Positions 1 through 11,277 of a stretch of DNA of 64,000 nucleotides are shown here, one piece after another. Each line of letters starts with the position of its first letter. The stretch's first letter is position 1. The notes under the pieces were generated by a model, which saw only the letters and a program-made list of their open reading frames with translations, did no database searches and was not told the origin of the DNA. Location: the NCBI RefSeq assembly GCF_000350225.1, contig NW_005178992.1:186001-250000 (forward strand), given 5' to 3'. This stretch comes from Chondrus crispus (lineage: Eukaryota > Rhodophyta > Florideophyceae > Gigartinales > Gigartinaceae). Position numbers and translations under genes: made by a program.

Positions 1-763
1 GCTGTACCGCGGCCTTGTCCTTCTTCGATCGACGGTCGCCTTCTCGACCCATTGGGAGCGGCTCTTGCCCGACGATCTGTTCAAGGTCCTTGAGACGATG
101 AGCGGCGCGGTCAAACTTGTCATCGATACTGGCTCTAAATTTCCCCAAAGACTCCAAAGCTTGATTCGCGTCGCGCCTTGCGTCCTTGACTGAAATCTTC
201 AACGAAGCCAGGACCTCCGGCTCCAGACCGTCGGTCGCATGACCTCCCTCCTTCTCGACGAGATCCACTCAAGCCGACAGCTCTCCCAAAACGGTGTGGA
301 ACTCGGAGACTTGCAACTCCAGTTGCTTCCGGACGAGGGCTAATTCAGCCTCGAGATTTTTCGTCATCTCTTGGCGAATATCCTCGCCCATCTTCTCGAA
401 CCTGTAGGATAGATTATCCTTGTCGGCTTCAATCCCCGTCGGGGATTCTTGATCTTCGGGGTCCGTGGCCGTGTTGGCCTGGCTTCGGGTGCGAGGACCT
501 CGCGGGATCTTCGACGCCCTTGCCGATCCGTTCCTGTTCGCCCCGGGGCCGACGTCCCCGGGTGCACTTGTCGACATGGTTCGTTTCCAAAAACGAACAT
601 ATAGGTTCGTTTTTAGTTATAACTAAACACAAAGAAAAAAATAGAAAACGCTACCGCACCTGAATAAACTTACGTCGCCGAGAAAACTCCTGTAGTCCGT
701 TTCAGCTTACGCAGTTTCTAGGTCGGGTCTCCGGCACGCAATTCTAGGTCGGGAGACCACTTT

Positions 764-1721
764 TGTAGCGCAATGCGCCTGTCGGGCAGAGACCGCGGTC
801 CGATGGTCCAGCAAAAACAACAACAGCAACAAAAAGAAGAACTGCCGATGGCACAGCGCTACGGAGTGTCCGACTCTCCCTTCTCCGTTTAAACGAGCTT
901 GCCACTCGTAGTAGCTCAGATCCCTGATGGGGGGGGGGGGCACAGAGAAATAGCCGGGCCCGGGATCGGTGTGGTAGAGACTTGCGAAGAGAACTGCTCG
1001 ACGAGTGTGGGGTGGGGCGCACACGTAGGTACCCCGGTTCCACTGGGTTGTAAGGCCAATGCTCGTTGAGCTTCTTCGACACCTTGTAACGCGACAAGGC
1101 TTTCGACGGGGGCGTCGCAACGCAGCCCAACAGGATGAAATGAAAGTAGCAGCGCTACACCAACTGTGTCGCCCGATGGCTCGAAACACCTACACTGGTT
1201 CGGTCGCAACCGAGGCCGATGGCACCAACACTGGCTCGTAACACGACGGAGCCCTTCGAGGGAGACGTCGTTGCAACAATATCCGTCGGAAAATGGGTCA
1301 AGGTAGCAGCGCTACGTCAACTGTGTCGCCCGATGGCAGAGACACCTACACCGGTTCGATCCCAACCGAGGCCGATGGCACCAACACAAGATAAGGGAAC
1401 AATAGGTAGAAGTAGAGATAGAAAAGGATAGGGAAATAAAGGAAAAAGAAATGGGACCCCCGAGCGCTGAAGGATGCCGTAGGCTTAGGTAAAAGGGAGC
1501 GTCTTCGTAGAGACGGACTTCGACCAAGGCGACATTCAACTCCGGCAACTCGAGTTGGTTTATTGACTTGTTCGGTCAAAGGGCAAAGTGATATAGAGCC
1601 CCGCCGGGGCGAGTACAGTAGCTCCCGGCTCTAGATTCTAGATGTAATTAGTAAATAAATTAAATAATTAAAATAATCGTGCGCTTCGTCGCACACGTGT
1701 GTCCCCCAAACCCGGACTACA
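764..1721 (-). repeat. Putative 5' LTR of the left-edge Gypsy-like element
   Basis: On the minus strand this 958 bp segment begins TGTAGTCCGG and ends GCGCTACA, giving short inverted ends TGTAG/CTACA. The segment just inside it on the minus strand starts TGGTCTCCCGACC, the expected position of a primer binding site, although I could not match it to a tRNA. A run of 12 G lies near 927. The partner LTR and target duplication are outside the window. Confidence 0.45.
1141..1389. repeat. Two-copy tandem repeat inside the Gypsy LTR, period about 157 bp
   Basis: GTAGCAGCGCTAC followed by the same downstream text, including CAACTGTGTCGCCCGATGG and GCCGATGGCACCAACAC, occurs from about 1146 and again from about 1303. 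The second copy differs at a few positions. Duplicated segments in U3 often act as enhancers, but nothing here proves that. Confidence 0.7.
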
Positions 1722-2112
1722 GTATCCAATTTTTTTCGTCTTTCACTTCCTTTCATCCCCCTACCCGAGACGGGTATTGCACTACACCTAGGTGAACGTT
1801 TAGACCACGTTGTGGTTCTTGACGCCCAAAAAGGCCACGTTCTAGATCCGGTTGAGCGCTTTGCGCTTGATAGTCGCCCCCGGAGTGCTGGGTGCGTGCC
1901 TTGTAATTGGTTGCGATGGCTTTGAAATTGCTGAAGTTCGGAAGCTTGAATTACAGCCAGTGGGGAAGTGGAAGAAGAATCGCAGGAAGTCTGAAAACAG
2001 CGCAGCGAAAGCAGGAAGACAAAGAAGAATCACATGAACAAAGATTCGGCTGGTAGAAGGACTAAGAGGATGAGGGTAGTGGTAGACGACAGCGATTAAA
2101 CGAGTTCGAGAG
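1722..2112. other. Gap between the Gypsy LTR and the Copia element
   Basis: I see no gene here. If the Copia element at 2.1-7.75 kb kept its 3' LTR it should lie here, but no part matches the sequence beyond 7752, so no LTR pair could be recognised. Confidence 0.5.
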
Positions 2113-5100
2113 TTACATTGGTGTGCTCGATGCTCTTTTGATCCGCCTTGAGCCTTGAAGAACCTCGTCTTCTAGAAGACCTTTCTGCATGATTCCATTG
2201 AGGATCTTGAACATTTCTACGTTCCTCTTGGTTAATGCATCAGCAGGGTTTTGCGTACCGCTTACCATTGCATAACTGAAATTTCCCAGTTTTGGAAGGA
2301 ATCCCTCATCCTTGCTACCGTCGGCCTCAAGCGGTAGTCTGCACCTTCGTGAATGGTGGTCACGGTGGAGTAAAACGTGTGTGAGTCCACTGTCAGCACG
2401 AAGGGAAGCTTGAATGGGGCTTTGTGAAGAGTTTGCAGGCTCTGCCATTAGCGAGCCTCTGTGTGATGACGTTGCGACGGCAAGAATCTCTGCCCCCATG
2501 GATGAAAAGGCAACACGCTTCTGCTTGCAACTGATCCATTCAAGCACGTGGTAGATCCCCGCACCCCCTGCTGGCAAGTATAGGCCGGAGACATACCCTG
2601 TCTGCCCGTTGTAGCATAAACCCCCGGTCGCGGTGGGGGTTTAGCTGTGGTTCTTCGAAGACCTGTGTACGCGAGAGAGGACAAAAACACACACACCAGA
2701 AAAGAACGCAGGCGGTGGTAGCGTGGTAGAGCGGTGGGGAGCGGACGTGAACACAGTACGCGGTAGAGCGGTTCGACGCGCTCGACGCCCCGGGGCGGCG
2801 CTAGTTAGCGTTCTAGCACCGACGGGCGGAGGCGGATCCAGCTCGCACGCGTACGTTCGCGACCGCTACCCGCGTTAGGTTCTAGTTAACGCGCTCGCGT
2901 TAAGAGAACGCGTTTAGAATAAGAGGACGGGGTTAGACCTGCGGTGGAGGATCTGGTACCAAGTCCGTGCTTGTCCTTGTCCTCCCTCGGCCGCCGGCCG
3001 TCCTGTCATTTAATATACAAGTAAATAATCTATCATAACATATACTACAGTATCTAGGTAGCGCCTTACACGGTAAGCTCGCGCGCCTTACTCCGGATCG
3101 TCACGCTGTACACGTGCACAGCGAGCAGCAAGCGCGTACTTACAGGCGCGGGTGTGCGCGCTGTAGTGCATTTTGCGGGAGTACAGTAGTCACCCCGCGC
3201 GTTCGAATAACGTCCTCGCGATTATGCTACACCCGTATGAGGAGCTACCTTGACTGGCGTCAGAAAAAGCGAGGCAGGAAGGATTGACGAGAGACGACGG
3301 CGTTCGAAACAGGAGCGTCGGGGAAAGCGCTTTGATCTCCACAAGCAACTTGTTCCCGTTTATAAGATCGGCCACCTTCAAGCGTCCAATGGCTTGCTGA
3401 AGGTAGCTAGCTGCGAAAGCCGCTTGCCGGAGAATGCCATGTCCGAGGAAATGGAGACTTCCAGCGAGAGCTTGGTATGAAGTCAACTCTGGAGCGGTGC
3501 ACTTGTCTTGGTGTCGTTTTCTTCTTTCCTTTGAGACGTCGATCGGAAGAATTTTGTCCACGTACTCTTGCATATTAATGCTTAAAGAGCCGGAAGGCTC
3601 CTGGTGGATATGAAGACCATTGAAGATCAAGTCCTTGTTCACGACGTAGCGTCCGACAATGAACCGGCGAGAGATAGCTTCGTGAAATTGATGGATGTTT
3701 GGAAGAACGCCAACCACGACGAAGTCATCGACAACCTTTGCGACCAGTATGTTTATCGATCCCTCGGCATTGTATTTGGCGAAGAGCTGAAGAAGGCCTG
3801 GGACTTGTACGAACCCTTGCGTGGACATCCATTCCTCGGCGACGAGTTGCCATAGGCGTCCGGATTCTACAATGCCATAGGCCGGCTTGAGTATCTTCCA
3901 GACTGTTCGAGCAGAAGATACCCAACCTTTCGGGGGTCAGACGTATGTGTCCCAGGAAAAGTGGCCAGCTTGCAAGTATGCTCCTTTGATGTCAATGGAG
4001 GCAACTGAGAAGCACATTATTGCCGCGACAGAGAGAACGATGCGAATTATTGGGAACTGCGCTGTCGCCGAGTATTTCCGGACAAATTCTTTGTCTCGAT
4101 CCCGGTTCCCGTGTGGGACTAGACGACACTTTAGCTTCAGCTTTCCTTCTTCTCCGTCGGTCTTGACTTGGAAGAAGTTGTGGGAAGAATCACATTGGCA
4201 TGTCGTGGGAGATCCCCATACGGAACTTCCTTGTATGCCTCGGCTTGTGCGTAGTTTTCTTTTTCCTTGGCTATGGCCTGATCAGCGATCCATCGCGGAG
4301 CAAATTGGAGTTTGAATTCAGATGTGGGCTTGTTCCCAACCACTTCCTGATTTTTTTGAAGGACCTTTTGCTTCGACGATGCAAGATGAAAAGGCAGCCT
4401 CGACGGAGCTACACCGTCTGTGGTTCCGATGTCTTTTCCCGGCTGTGGGGGCTCGTGAGTTGAGTTCAAATCGAGATTTTTACTCGAAGTTGAGACTGGA
4501 TACCGTGTTCCAACCAAGAAATTTGCAGCGATCGATGGACCTTGTGTTGACATCCAGCAAAGGGTTGTTCAACCTCTTCGGCTTTGAGGATGCTAATAAG
4601 CTCTTTGATATGGGGTGGGAAGCCCACAGAGTCTCTTCGGTCCTGAACTCAGAGATGTCCGTCAGATCGCCGGGGGGCTCCAAGTCAGGAAGGCTGTCTA
4701 CATTCGCCGCCTCCTGCTGCCCTGCAGACCCTTCTGGTCTGCTTGGAGGCGACTTGTCACTCACATTCGGCATCTCTTCCAACTCCGAGAAGAGCCGAGG
4801 GGGTGCCGATGTTAGAGGGACCATACCTTCTTCAAAGACGGAGTACGACCGTGGGAATACGAAGTCCATGTCATCCAACTCAGCAGGTAGAGGGGAGGAC
4901 GGAGCTTTCCGAACGTCCTCATATGCCGCTCTTATGGGCTTACCAATGTGATCCTGACGCCTGGAAAGGACGACGAAGTGGGTCTGTGGGTTCCGCACGT
5001 ACGCGTGTTCCCACGAGCCATACTTTGGGCCTCTCTTGAAGTAATACATCGGGTCATCACGTGATAAGTGGGCGGCTTGAAGCATTTGTGGACATCGCGA

Positions 5101-7751
5101 CTTGTCGAGGAGCCTCAAAGCTCTTCGTGCCACTTGCTCGTTATGCGCAGTGATGAGATCAGCGGACAGCTTTGCTTGAGGGAGACCAACAAGCGAGGGA
5201 GTGTAACCCCGAGTCATCTCGAAGCTGCTCAGCGACTTGCTTCCATATAAGATGTTGCTCAGATACACGGCACGTGAGAACACGTCTTTCCTTTCAACTG
5301 AGTCAACAGTGCACGCCGAGGAGTGTCCTTTAGAAGATGTTGGATAAGCACACGGACAACCGCATTCTTCCGCTCCACGACGCCGAGTTTGTTATGACGT
5401 CGGGCTGGACGGGGTTCAAAACGTATTGAGAAGTACCTTAGAGCTTCGGCAAAACGGGAGTTGAAGAACTCGATGTCTCCCGATATGATTGACGGTGCAC
5501 CGTGAACGTTTACCCATGCGACTTCCAATTGCCGAGCTGCTTCGTCCATCTCACGGGTCCGCATCAGGGATGCTACTGAATAACCCGTATAGACATCCAC
5601 CATATGTAAGATGGGGGCGTTCTCGAACTCCGCACAGAAGAAGAAGTCGAGTTGGACATGGTTGTTGAACGAGGCGAGTATTTTCCCAAAGGATATCTTC
5701 CGCGATTGGAGTGGGCGGCCTGTTTCTTTGCAGCTAGTGCATTCTCGATGGCTCTCTGAAGTGCTTGTTTTAGCACAGGATTCATCACTACTCATCGACG
5801 TCACAGCGTCTCCATGTCTTGAAGGGCAATGAGTGAATATCCATGAAGCTTGTTGGCGAAGCGACCGGCGATTCTGAAATATCGAAACCTTGCCTTCATG
5901 GTTTCTGCCGGCGGGATAGTGGACGCATATGAGACTTCCGTGGAGAAGAACGTCACAAGGGAGGATGTTTTGGACGGAACGACGAGAAGAAATGTGCGAA
6001 CCACATCGGGGTGACTCGACATTGTTGGTTCGGTGTATGTCTTGAACGTGAGACGTTTTGACGAGAGGTTTCTCACTCCTTTTGGAATTACCAAAAGGTT
6101 CTCCGGTCCAAGCTGGTACGAATGGTGAAGGATCTCGGTACCCAGAAGAAGGAATCCATCTCCTTTCGTAACGTAGAACGGAATTTTGACTTCCGTTCCA
6201 CTCATATCGGTCACGAGAAGGTCCCAAACTCCAATAGTGACCTCGGCGTCGCTACAATTCTTGCCATATCCGTGCAAGAACGGTTCACAGTCTAGCCTTC
6301 GAAGTTTGAACGGAATGTTCATGGCAGTGCAGAGGGCTGCGGCGCAAGAAATGCTTCCAACACTTCTGGGACATCCCGGATCAATAATGGGATTTGGATC
6401 CGGGATTCTCGGATTGATATCCGAGGAGGCTCCGGGATGGCTGACTAGGCTTGCCTGTTTGACGAGCCGCCGGAGCCTCTCCGAGAAAATGAGGGATGTG
6501 CCCCGGAGCCGCCGTCACTGGGGTCTCGGCGCGTCCTCTTTTTCTTGGTGAAGGCGCTAGGTTCCTTGCATTCTGCTGCCCCTCTGTAGTGATCACGCTC
6601 TCCGCAGTCATAGCAAATGGACTGGGTCTCGCGATCCGAAGAGAGCTGCCTCTTGCGACTGCCTCGAGATGCGTTACCACGGCTAGAGGGTGGACCCATT
6701 CGAGTGTCCTTTTTCTGCCCGTGACGTGAGCCGACTTCAGAGAGTCTGTCGAAGATGCTTGCAGGGCCATGCTTGCCATGGGTGCCAATGAGAGACTTGA
6801 CCTTGCGGTCAACCAAGGCTTGGACGTCCTTCATGGAGAACTGGGGAGCATCCATTGACGTTGTCTGGGTCAGATTCCTCAGCACGATCACCGCGTCGTC
6901 AAGGTTGAGCCTGCAAGAAGTGTGCCGCGGCAGGAAAGAGTCAGCAACTGACGTCTTCGCAGCATTATTCTCTGCAGTCCCCTTTAGGTCTTGGACTGCA
7001 ATGTCCAAGGAGCGGATGAAGCTGATTGTTTGCGATCTGAAGTCGGACAGAGACTTCTTATAATCATCGGCCGTGGACTCTGACTCGCGGAGTGGAACGT
7101 CAACCTTCTTCAGCTTCTCGGATATCTTGAAGACTTCCTCGAGATGCACTTGGATACCTTTTCGGTTTCGACGACTGCCGACTCCTCCTTGTTTCGGGCT
7201 TCTGCATGCGAAATTAGTTGGAGCTTGACATTGGTCAACGTTCCCTCCTCTATGTTTGCGTTATTGAGGAGATTAATCGCCAAAACTTCACCTATCTGCG
7301 AAGAAGAAGAAGTGTTGGCGTGCAGCAAGTGCTTGGCTGCCAAACCTCGGAACCTCGAGACGAAGCCGGAGAGCTTCTCGTTCCTGTCTCGGCGACACGA
7401 GGTGACCTCCAGGTATGGTGCGATGAGCCTTGTGACCATGGCAATCGGTGGGTCTACAGCGACAAGCTCGACGATGGAGAGTGCCGCTTGCACGGGATCA
7501 TCCATCTGAAGGTAGTCGAGCTGTCCTTTGGATTGGGCTTCATCGAAGATTGCCTTCTGAGCTTTCGGAAGGCCGCGCTCATAGAGCGTTTGTCCAAGGA
7601 GCTTGAACATCGTCTGAAAAGTGCAATCGGTGCCTTGGTCGTGGGCGACTTTAAGTGAGTCGAGCCACTGTCCAAACTTCTTGCGCCAGGCTTCAAGATC
7701 GCCATCGGCGGCGAAGAGAGGCGGGTCGAAGAATCCTGATAATTTACTCAT
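2113..7751 (-). mobile_element. Copia-type LTR retrotransposon, broken
   Basis: Read on the minus strand the parts are in Copia order. Gag (about 7.75-6.45 kb) starts MSKLSGFFDPP and has a CCHC zinc knuckle (CYDCGERDHYRGAAEC). A protease region follows (about 6.4-5.9 kb). Integrase (about 5.9-4.9 kb) has a core containing VDVYTGY, an Asp-bearing ISGD segment and VVERKN. Reverse transcriptase (about 4.55-3.2 kb) has VDDFVVVG at the catalytic loop. An RNase H region (about 2.6-2.1 kb) ends with NPADALTKR. Integrase before RT is diagnostic of Copia, and the RT motif is unlike the usual YVDD of plant Copia lines. The element is broken in several places. A solo Gypsy-type LTR is nested in it. Terminal LTRs were not found. 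Confidence 0.85.
2610..3231 (+). repeat. Solo LTR nested in the Copia element, with 5 bp target duplication
   Basis: The 622 bp segment begins TGTAGCATAAAC and ends TTATGCTACA. It is flanked on both sides by CCCGT (2605-2609 and 3232-3236), a perfect 5 bp target-site duplication. Internal blocks, such as GGTAGCGTGGTAGAGCGG, CGACGGGCGGAGGCG and AAGTCCGTGCTTGTCC, recur in the LTRs at 22704 and 25274, so this is one family. A single LTR with intact duplication is the usual product of recombination between the two LTRs of a full element. It inserted after the Copia host element. Confidence 0.9.
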
Positions 7752-8301
7752 CTTTCCCCCTGGGGGAGAACGGGAACGATGAGGTTAGTAGTAGCCGCGC
7801 TCGTCGCACGCAGCGGCGGGGAGAGGAGTCGCGAGAGCGAGGGGGATGGGGATACTTCGGATGTCGAGTCTCGAGACTTTTCGCCGCGCTGTCGGAGGGT
7901 ACCAAGTTACCCCCGAGGGTCGGTCAGGATACCGCCCTCGGATTTTAATATATCCGGATTTCCCGCCGGCCCGTTGAGCGGATAATTTCCCTTTTTCCCA
8001 GATTTAGGGCTAACCAAGTAAACTGCAATTTCTATCTTCCCACAGAAGCAACCAATGAACCCCTTTCAGAAGCCCGTTGTTGTGCTCGCGTCTCAAGATA
8101 TTTTAAAAATCAATAATTTTAGGCAGCCTACAGGTGTGATCAATCTAGCTAGATGATCACCACCCCGTCCAACCGCCAACTGTTTAACCCGAGTTGAACC
8201 AACTGGGAGACCATCTCAAGCAATACTGAGACCAGCTCCTCTTTCTCTGATCGATTCGACCTATTCCAAAAGCTTCGCAACTGGGCCGTTCTTGTTTCAG
8301 T
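7752..8301. other. Intergenic region upstream of the pyruvate kinase gene
   Basis: The left part (to about 7985) is GC-rich and probably belongs to the 5' end of the Copia element. On the minus strand it contains a TATATT box just right of the gag start. The right part is AT-richer and probably holds the pyruvate kinase promoter. A CTTGTTTCAG stretch ends one base before the start codon at 8302 and resembles a 3' splice site, so a 5'-UTR intron is possible but unproven. Confidence 0.4.
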
Positions 8302-10347
8302 ATGAAAATGGAGAACCAAATCGCCTTCGTAACTGGCATTCCGGTTGCGAGGCGACCGGCCTTTTATTCAGGCCACACTCCCACAATCCGGAAGGACACC
8401 TCGATGCCGATGGTTGCAGTAGCATCCAGAACCCGAATTTCTGTGCCACGCGCCACTGCTGCAACGGGAACAACATCCAAAATGGCGGAAGCTCTGGAAT
8501 CTGTCCCTGTACAGTTTCGGAGCAGTCTTCTCGCTCTCCCAGAAGACGCGGATATTGTTGAGCTTGGTGCCCGCCACACGAAGATTATAGCAACTATTGG
8601 TCCATCCACATGTGATCATGACAATCTATTGCGCCTTGCAGCCGGTGGCATGAATATTGCTCGTCTAAATTTATGTCACGGCGATTACCACTGGCATAAA
8701 GTTGTCATTGAGAACATTCGCCACATTAATCTCAACACACCGTTTGTTTGCGGGACAATGATAGACATTGGAAGTTTTGACAACGTCCGACTTGGGCAAT
8801 TTGCAAAAAACCCGATTCTTAACACCGGCGATTCATTCACGCTTACCACGCGACATGAGGCTGAGTATGCAGAGGGCGTTTCAGAAGTCAGCAATGATGG
8901 GTTCATAGATATCATTGAAGATGGCGATTTACTGCAGTGTCAAGCGGAAGGTGGCGGTGTGGTTGAACTCCTAGTGAAGAATGTTCATGACAAAGACTGT
9001 GGGTGCGAAGTGGTAAGTCCTGGCGAGTTGCGCTCTAGAGGAACCATCAACGTCCGAGGAAAGTCGCTCAACATAAGCCCAGATGTGAATGGAGAAGACC
9101 TCAATACTTCTATCGCCAGAACAGTTCTAGGATGCCCTCCAGAACAGTTGGAGTTTGCTATTCAGGAGCGCGTCGAGTATGTTGCGCTCTCGTTTGTTGA
9201 ATCTGCTGACCAGGTCATTGCTGTGAGACGTTTGCTGCGGGAGCGCGGTGCCCATATCGGCGTAGTCGCGAAAGTAGAGTCTGCAAATGCCCTCCGCAAC
9301 TTGGAAAGCATTGTCGCCGCAGCAGACGCAGTTATGGTCGCCCGCGGAGACCTCGGAAGTGCAATCCAATTCCAAAAGGTTCCGTATTGGCAGCAACAAA
9401 TCGCGGACACGTGCCGGAGGCACGGGAAACCTTGTCTCATCTCTACTCATTTCCTCGAGAGCATGGTTTTGTATCCCACGCCAACCCGGGCAGAGGTGAC
9501 AGATATGACGGAGGCTGTCAAACAACGAGCGGACGCGTTAGTTTTGACAGCAGAAACCGCTAGCGGAAAGTTCCCATACAAAGCGTTGTCGACAATGAAT
9601 GCTGTGCTACTCAGGATGCAGAAGCGCCTTCACGAAATAGACGGAGAGGACTCTTCTTTGGACATTCCCCCCCTGGTCAAAGACAAGACATGGTGGACTC
9701 CAGGGGTTGGAGATATAGCCGAAAATATTGCGACAACGGCAGCAGTTTTGGCCAACCAACAAAACGCAGCAGCGATTCTGGTATTTACTCAAAAGGGATT
9801 GATGGCGACTCTAACGTCGCGGTGCAGACCTCAAGCTCCTATTTTTGCGTTTACAGCAACACCAGTTGTCCGTAACAAACTGAATCTCTTGTACGGTGTC
9901 CGACCATTTCGTTGCCGTTTTGAAGACGATCCTGAGGAAACGATCGACAATGCGATGACTATCCTTAAGAATCGCAAGGCTGTCAAGGAAGGGCAAACAG
10001 TTATAATTCTAGCTGATGTTCTTGGAGGGCGCGAGGGTGCAGGCGAAAAGGAAGTGCGTGCTGCGTTTGAAGATGTAGCGAAAGGAAGTAGATACATCAC
10101 GGCATCAGCCGTGCGGAGCGCTCTTCGAATTCTTGGTCTTAAGGTCAGTGACAAATTGGAAGCACAACTCGGCATGCGAGATGTGGATGTCGAAGAAGCT
10201 GGCAAGGAGATGAAAATTAAGAATGAACAGCCCGTCGAAAACAAGTCTGACAAAGCCCTTGGGCGGTATGACCTACCCCGCTTCTTCCAGTTTGCATCGG
10301 AAGCGAAGGAGATTGTGCACACGCTGCAGCTACGACTTGTTGAGTAG
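8302..10347 (+). CDS. Pyruvate kinase, plastid-type (alpha-like, divergent)
   Basis: Pyruvate kinase converts phosphoenolpyruvate and ADP to pyruvate and ATP. This 681-residue protein has a roughly 80-residue Ser/Thr/Ala/Arg-rich N-terminal extension suited to plastid import. The catalytic core starts near residue 93 with TKIIATIGPS. The lysine of AKVES (about 323), ARGDLG (about 350), ISTHFLESM and PTRAEVTD are present, and the C-terminal domain runs to about 620. Two sites differ from the textbook enzyme. NLCHG (about 122) replaces N-F-S-H-G, as in plant plastid alpha subunits. The loop normally reading D-T-K-G-P-E-I-R is DIGSFDNVR (about 154), which removes potassium- and substrate-loop residues. 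This suggests a regulatory or altered subunit of a plastid hetero-oligomer. A charged 60-residue tail follows the domain. The first in-frame ATG is used and no intron is needed. Confidence 0.93.
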   Translation: MKMENQIAFVTGIPVARRPAFYSGHTPTIRKDTSMPMVAVASRTRISVPRATAATGTTSKMAEALESVPVQFRSSLLALPEDADIVELGARHTKIIATIGPSTCDHDNLLRLAAGGMNIARLNLCHGDYHWHKVVIENIRHINLNTPFVCGTMIDIGSFDNVRLGQFAKNPILNTGDSFTLTTRHEAEYAEGVSEVSNDGFIDIIEDGDLLQCQAEGGGVVELLVKNVHDKDCGCEVVSPGELRSRGTINVRGKSLNISPDVNGEDLNTSIARTVLGCPPEQLEFAIQERVEYVALSFVESADQVIAVRRLLRERGAHIGVVAKVESANALRNLESIVAAADAVMVARGDLGSAIQFQKVPYWQQQIADTCRRHGKPCLISTHFLESMVLYPTPTRAEVTDMTEAVKQRADALVLTAETASGKFPYKALSTMNAVLLRMQKRLHEIDGEDSSLDIPPLVKDKTWWTPGVGDIAENIATTAAVLANQQNAAAILVFTQKGLMATLTSRCRPQAPIFAFTATPVVRNKLNLLYGVRPFRCRFEDDPEETIDNAMTILKNRKAVKEGQTVIILADVLGGREGAGEKEVRAAFEDVAKGSRYITASAVRSALRILGLKVSDKLEAQLGMRDVDVEEAGKEMKIKNEQPVENKSDKALGRYDLPRFFQFASEAKEIVHTLQLRLVE

Positions 10348-10500
10348 AGACAATCTGTTTGGTATCCAGTGAAAAGCGAGCGATCAGTCAAATTGCCGTC
10401 GGGAGTGCTAGCGCCTTGGGAAAGTGACCGGTAGCAATCGCCAGTCGTAAGTTTAGTTAGTTACAGATTGGTGCTCCGTATTAGTGCGTTACTTGTTTGG

Positions 10501-11277
10501 TCATAGGGTTCTTACAGAGGGGTAGTTGCCATTCCAACAGAGACCTTTCCAAATTTGCTCCACAGTGGTCTTGTCCAGCTTTGCCCGTTCTCGGATCATA
10601 TACTTGCGAAAGTGTTTAATTCTGCTGGCATCTCTATTCAAGCAAGTAATGTTCGTCTCAATGGCCTCCGTCATCTTTTGATCATTACCCCAGCCCTCAT
10701 CAAAAGCCATTGCCATACCAAAAAAGCACTGCTCACAATGCTTGATCCACTTGCCGCTCTGAATCAAATTCATACCATGCTCCTGCATGATCATCCTTGT
10801 CCTGACGTCAGTCCAAAACACATCAAACAAGCACTGCATAACGGTTTTAACCTCAGCCTCGAAGGGACTGCCCTTCTCCGCACGGAGCCTTCTCAACGTG
10901 AGATATATGTGAACAGAGAGCATTTCAAACCTCGGCGCAAAGTCCTTCAGATTGTGGGTCTCCGCAGCCGCAGCCTCATCTGCGCGTTTCAAGGCTTGCT
11001 TATACAGAGCATTTCCCGCTCCAATTGCGCGACTCTCCGGGGAGTAGAAGCCCAGTGCAGCGAGGATCGGATTTTGATGTCCATCCCGGCCAGCAAGCAG
11101 TCGGGAGAGGATCCTGTTCGTGGGAGTTTGCGGCTTGTCAGAGGGCGAGTCATCGCTAGATGAGGTGGCGAGCAGTCGATGTTGCGTCAGGGTGATCGGT
11201 GGGGTGCGGAGGCGAGTCGAAGGGACGAGACGGTGGGCTAAGCGCGGTAGCGCGCGCAGGCGATGGGCTGCTTGCAT
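10501..11277 (-). CDS. Ubiquinol-cytochrome c chaperone (Cbp3/UQCC1 family), mitochondrial
   Basis: Members of this family bind newly made cytochrome b at the mitochondrial ribosome and are needed for respiratory complex III assembly. The domain covers roughly the last 170 residues and contains the conserved FEMLSVHIYLTLRRLR segment, a DVFWTDVRTRM block and a final WKGLCWNG segment. I place the start at 11277 (MQAAHRLRALPRL), because the next 35 residues are rich in Arg, Leu and Ser with no acidic residue, a textbook mitochondrial presequence. A further in-frame ATG at 11334 would add 19 residues. The gene converges on pyruvate kinase, whose stop is 154 bp away. It is intronless, 258 codons from the chosen start. 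Confidence 0.85.
   Translation of the reverse strand: MQAAHRLRALPRLAHRLVPSTRLRTPPITLTQHRLLATSSSDDSPSDKPQTPTNRILSRLLAGRDGHQNPILAALGFYSPESRAIGAGNALYKQALKRADEAAAAETHNLKDFAPRFEMLSVHIYLTLRRLRAEKGSPFEAEVKTVMQCLFDVFWTDVRTRMIMQEHGMNLIQSGKWIKHCEQCFFGMAMAFDEGWGNDQKMTEAIETNITCLNRDASRIKHFRKYMIRERAKLDKTTVEQIWKGLCWNGNYPSVRTL

Larger units (their letters stand above)
1..1721 (-). mobile_element. Gypsy-like LTR retrotransposon, 5' part
   Basis: An LTR-type repeat at 764-1721 is followed on the minus strand by a leader and the start of a gag-like coding region below about 577. The predicted protein begins MSTSAPGD, then has a basic, proline-rich stretch, then a charged helical segment likely to form a coiled coil. 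That matches the N-terminal part of a Gag protein. The rest of the element lies left of the window, so protease, RT and integrase cannot be seen. Assignment to Gypsy rests on the long LTR with TGTAG...CTACA ends, shared with the solo LTRs in this window, not on an RT domain. Only part of the element is visible and it appears to have at least one break. Confidence 0.5.

Noticed and set aside
764-1721. Primer binding site tRNA identification for the left Gypsy element
   Set aside because: TGGTCTCCCGACC sits in the right place, but the distance to a T-arm-like sequence does not fit a tRNA 3' end.
9831-10391. Long minus-strand ORF opposite the pyruvate kinase 3' half
   Set aside because: It is a shadow of a clearly conserved coding region on the other strand.
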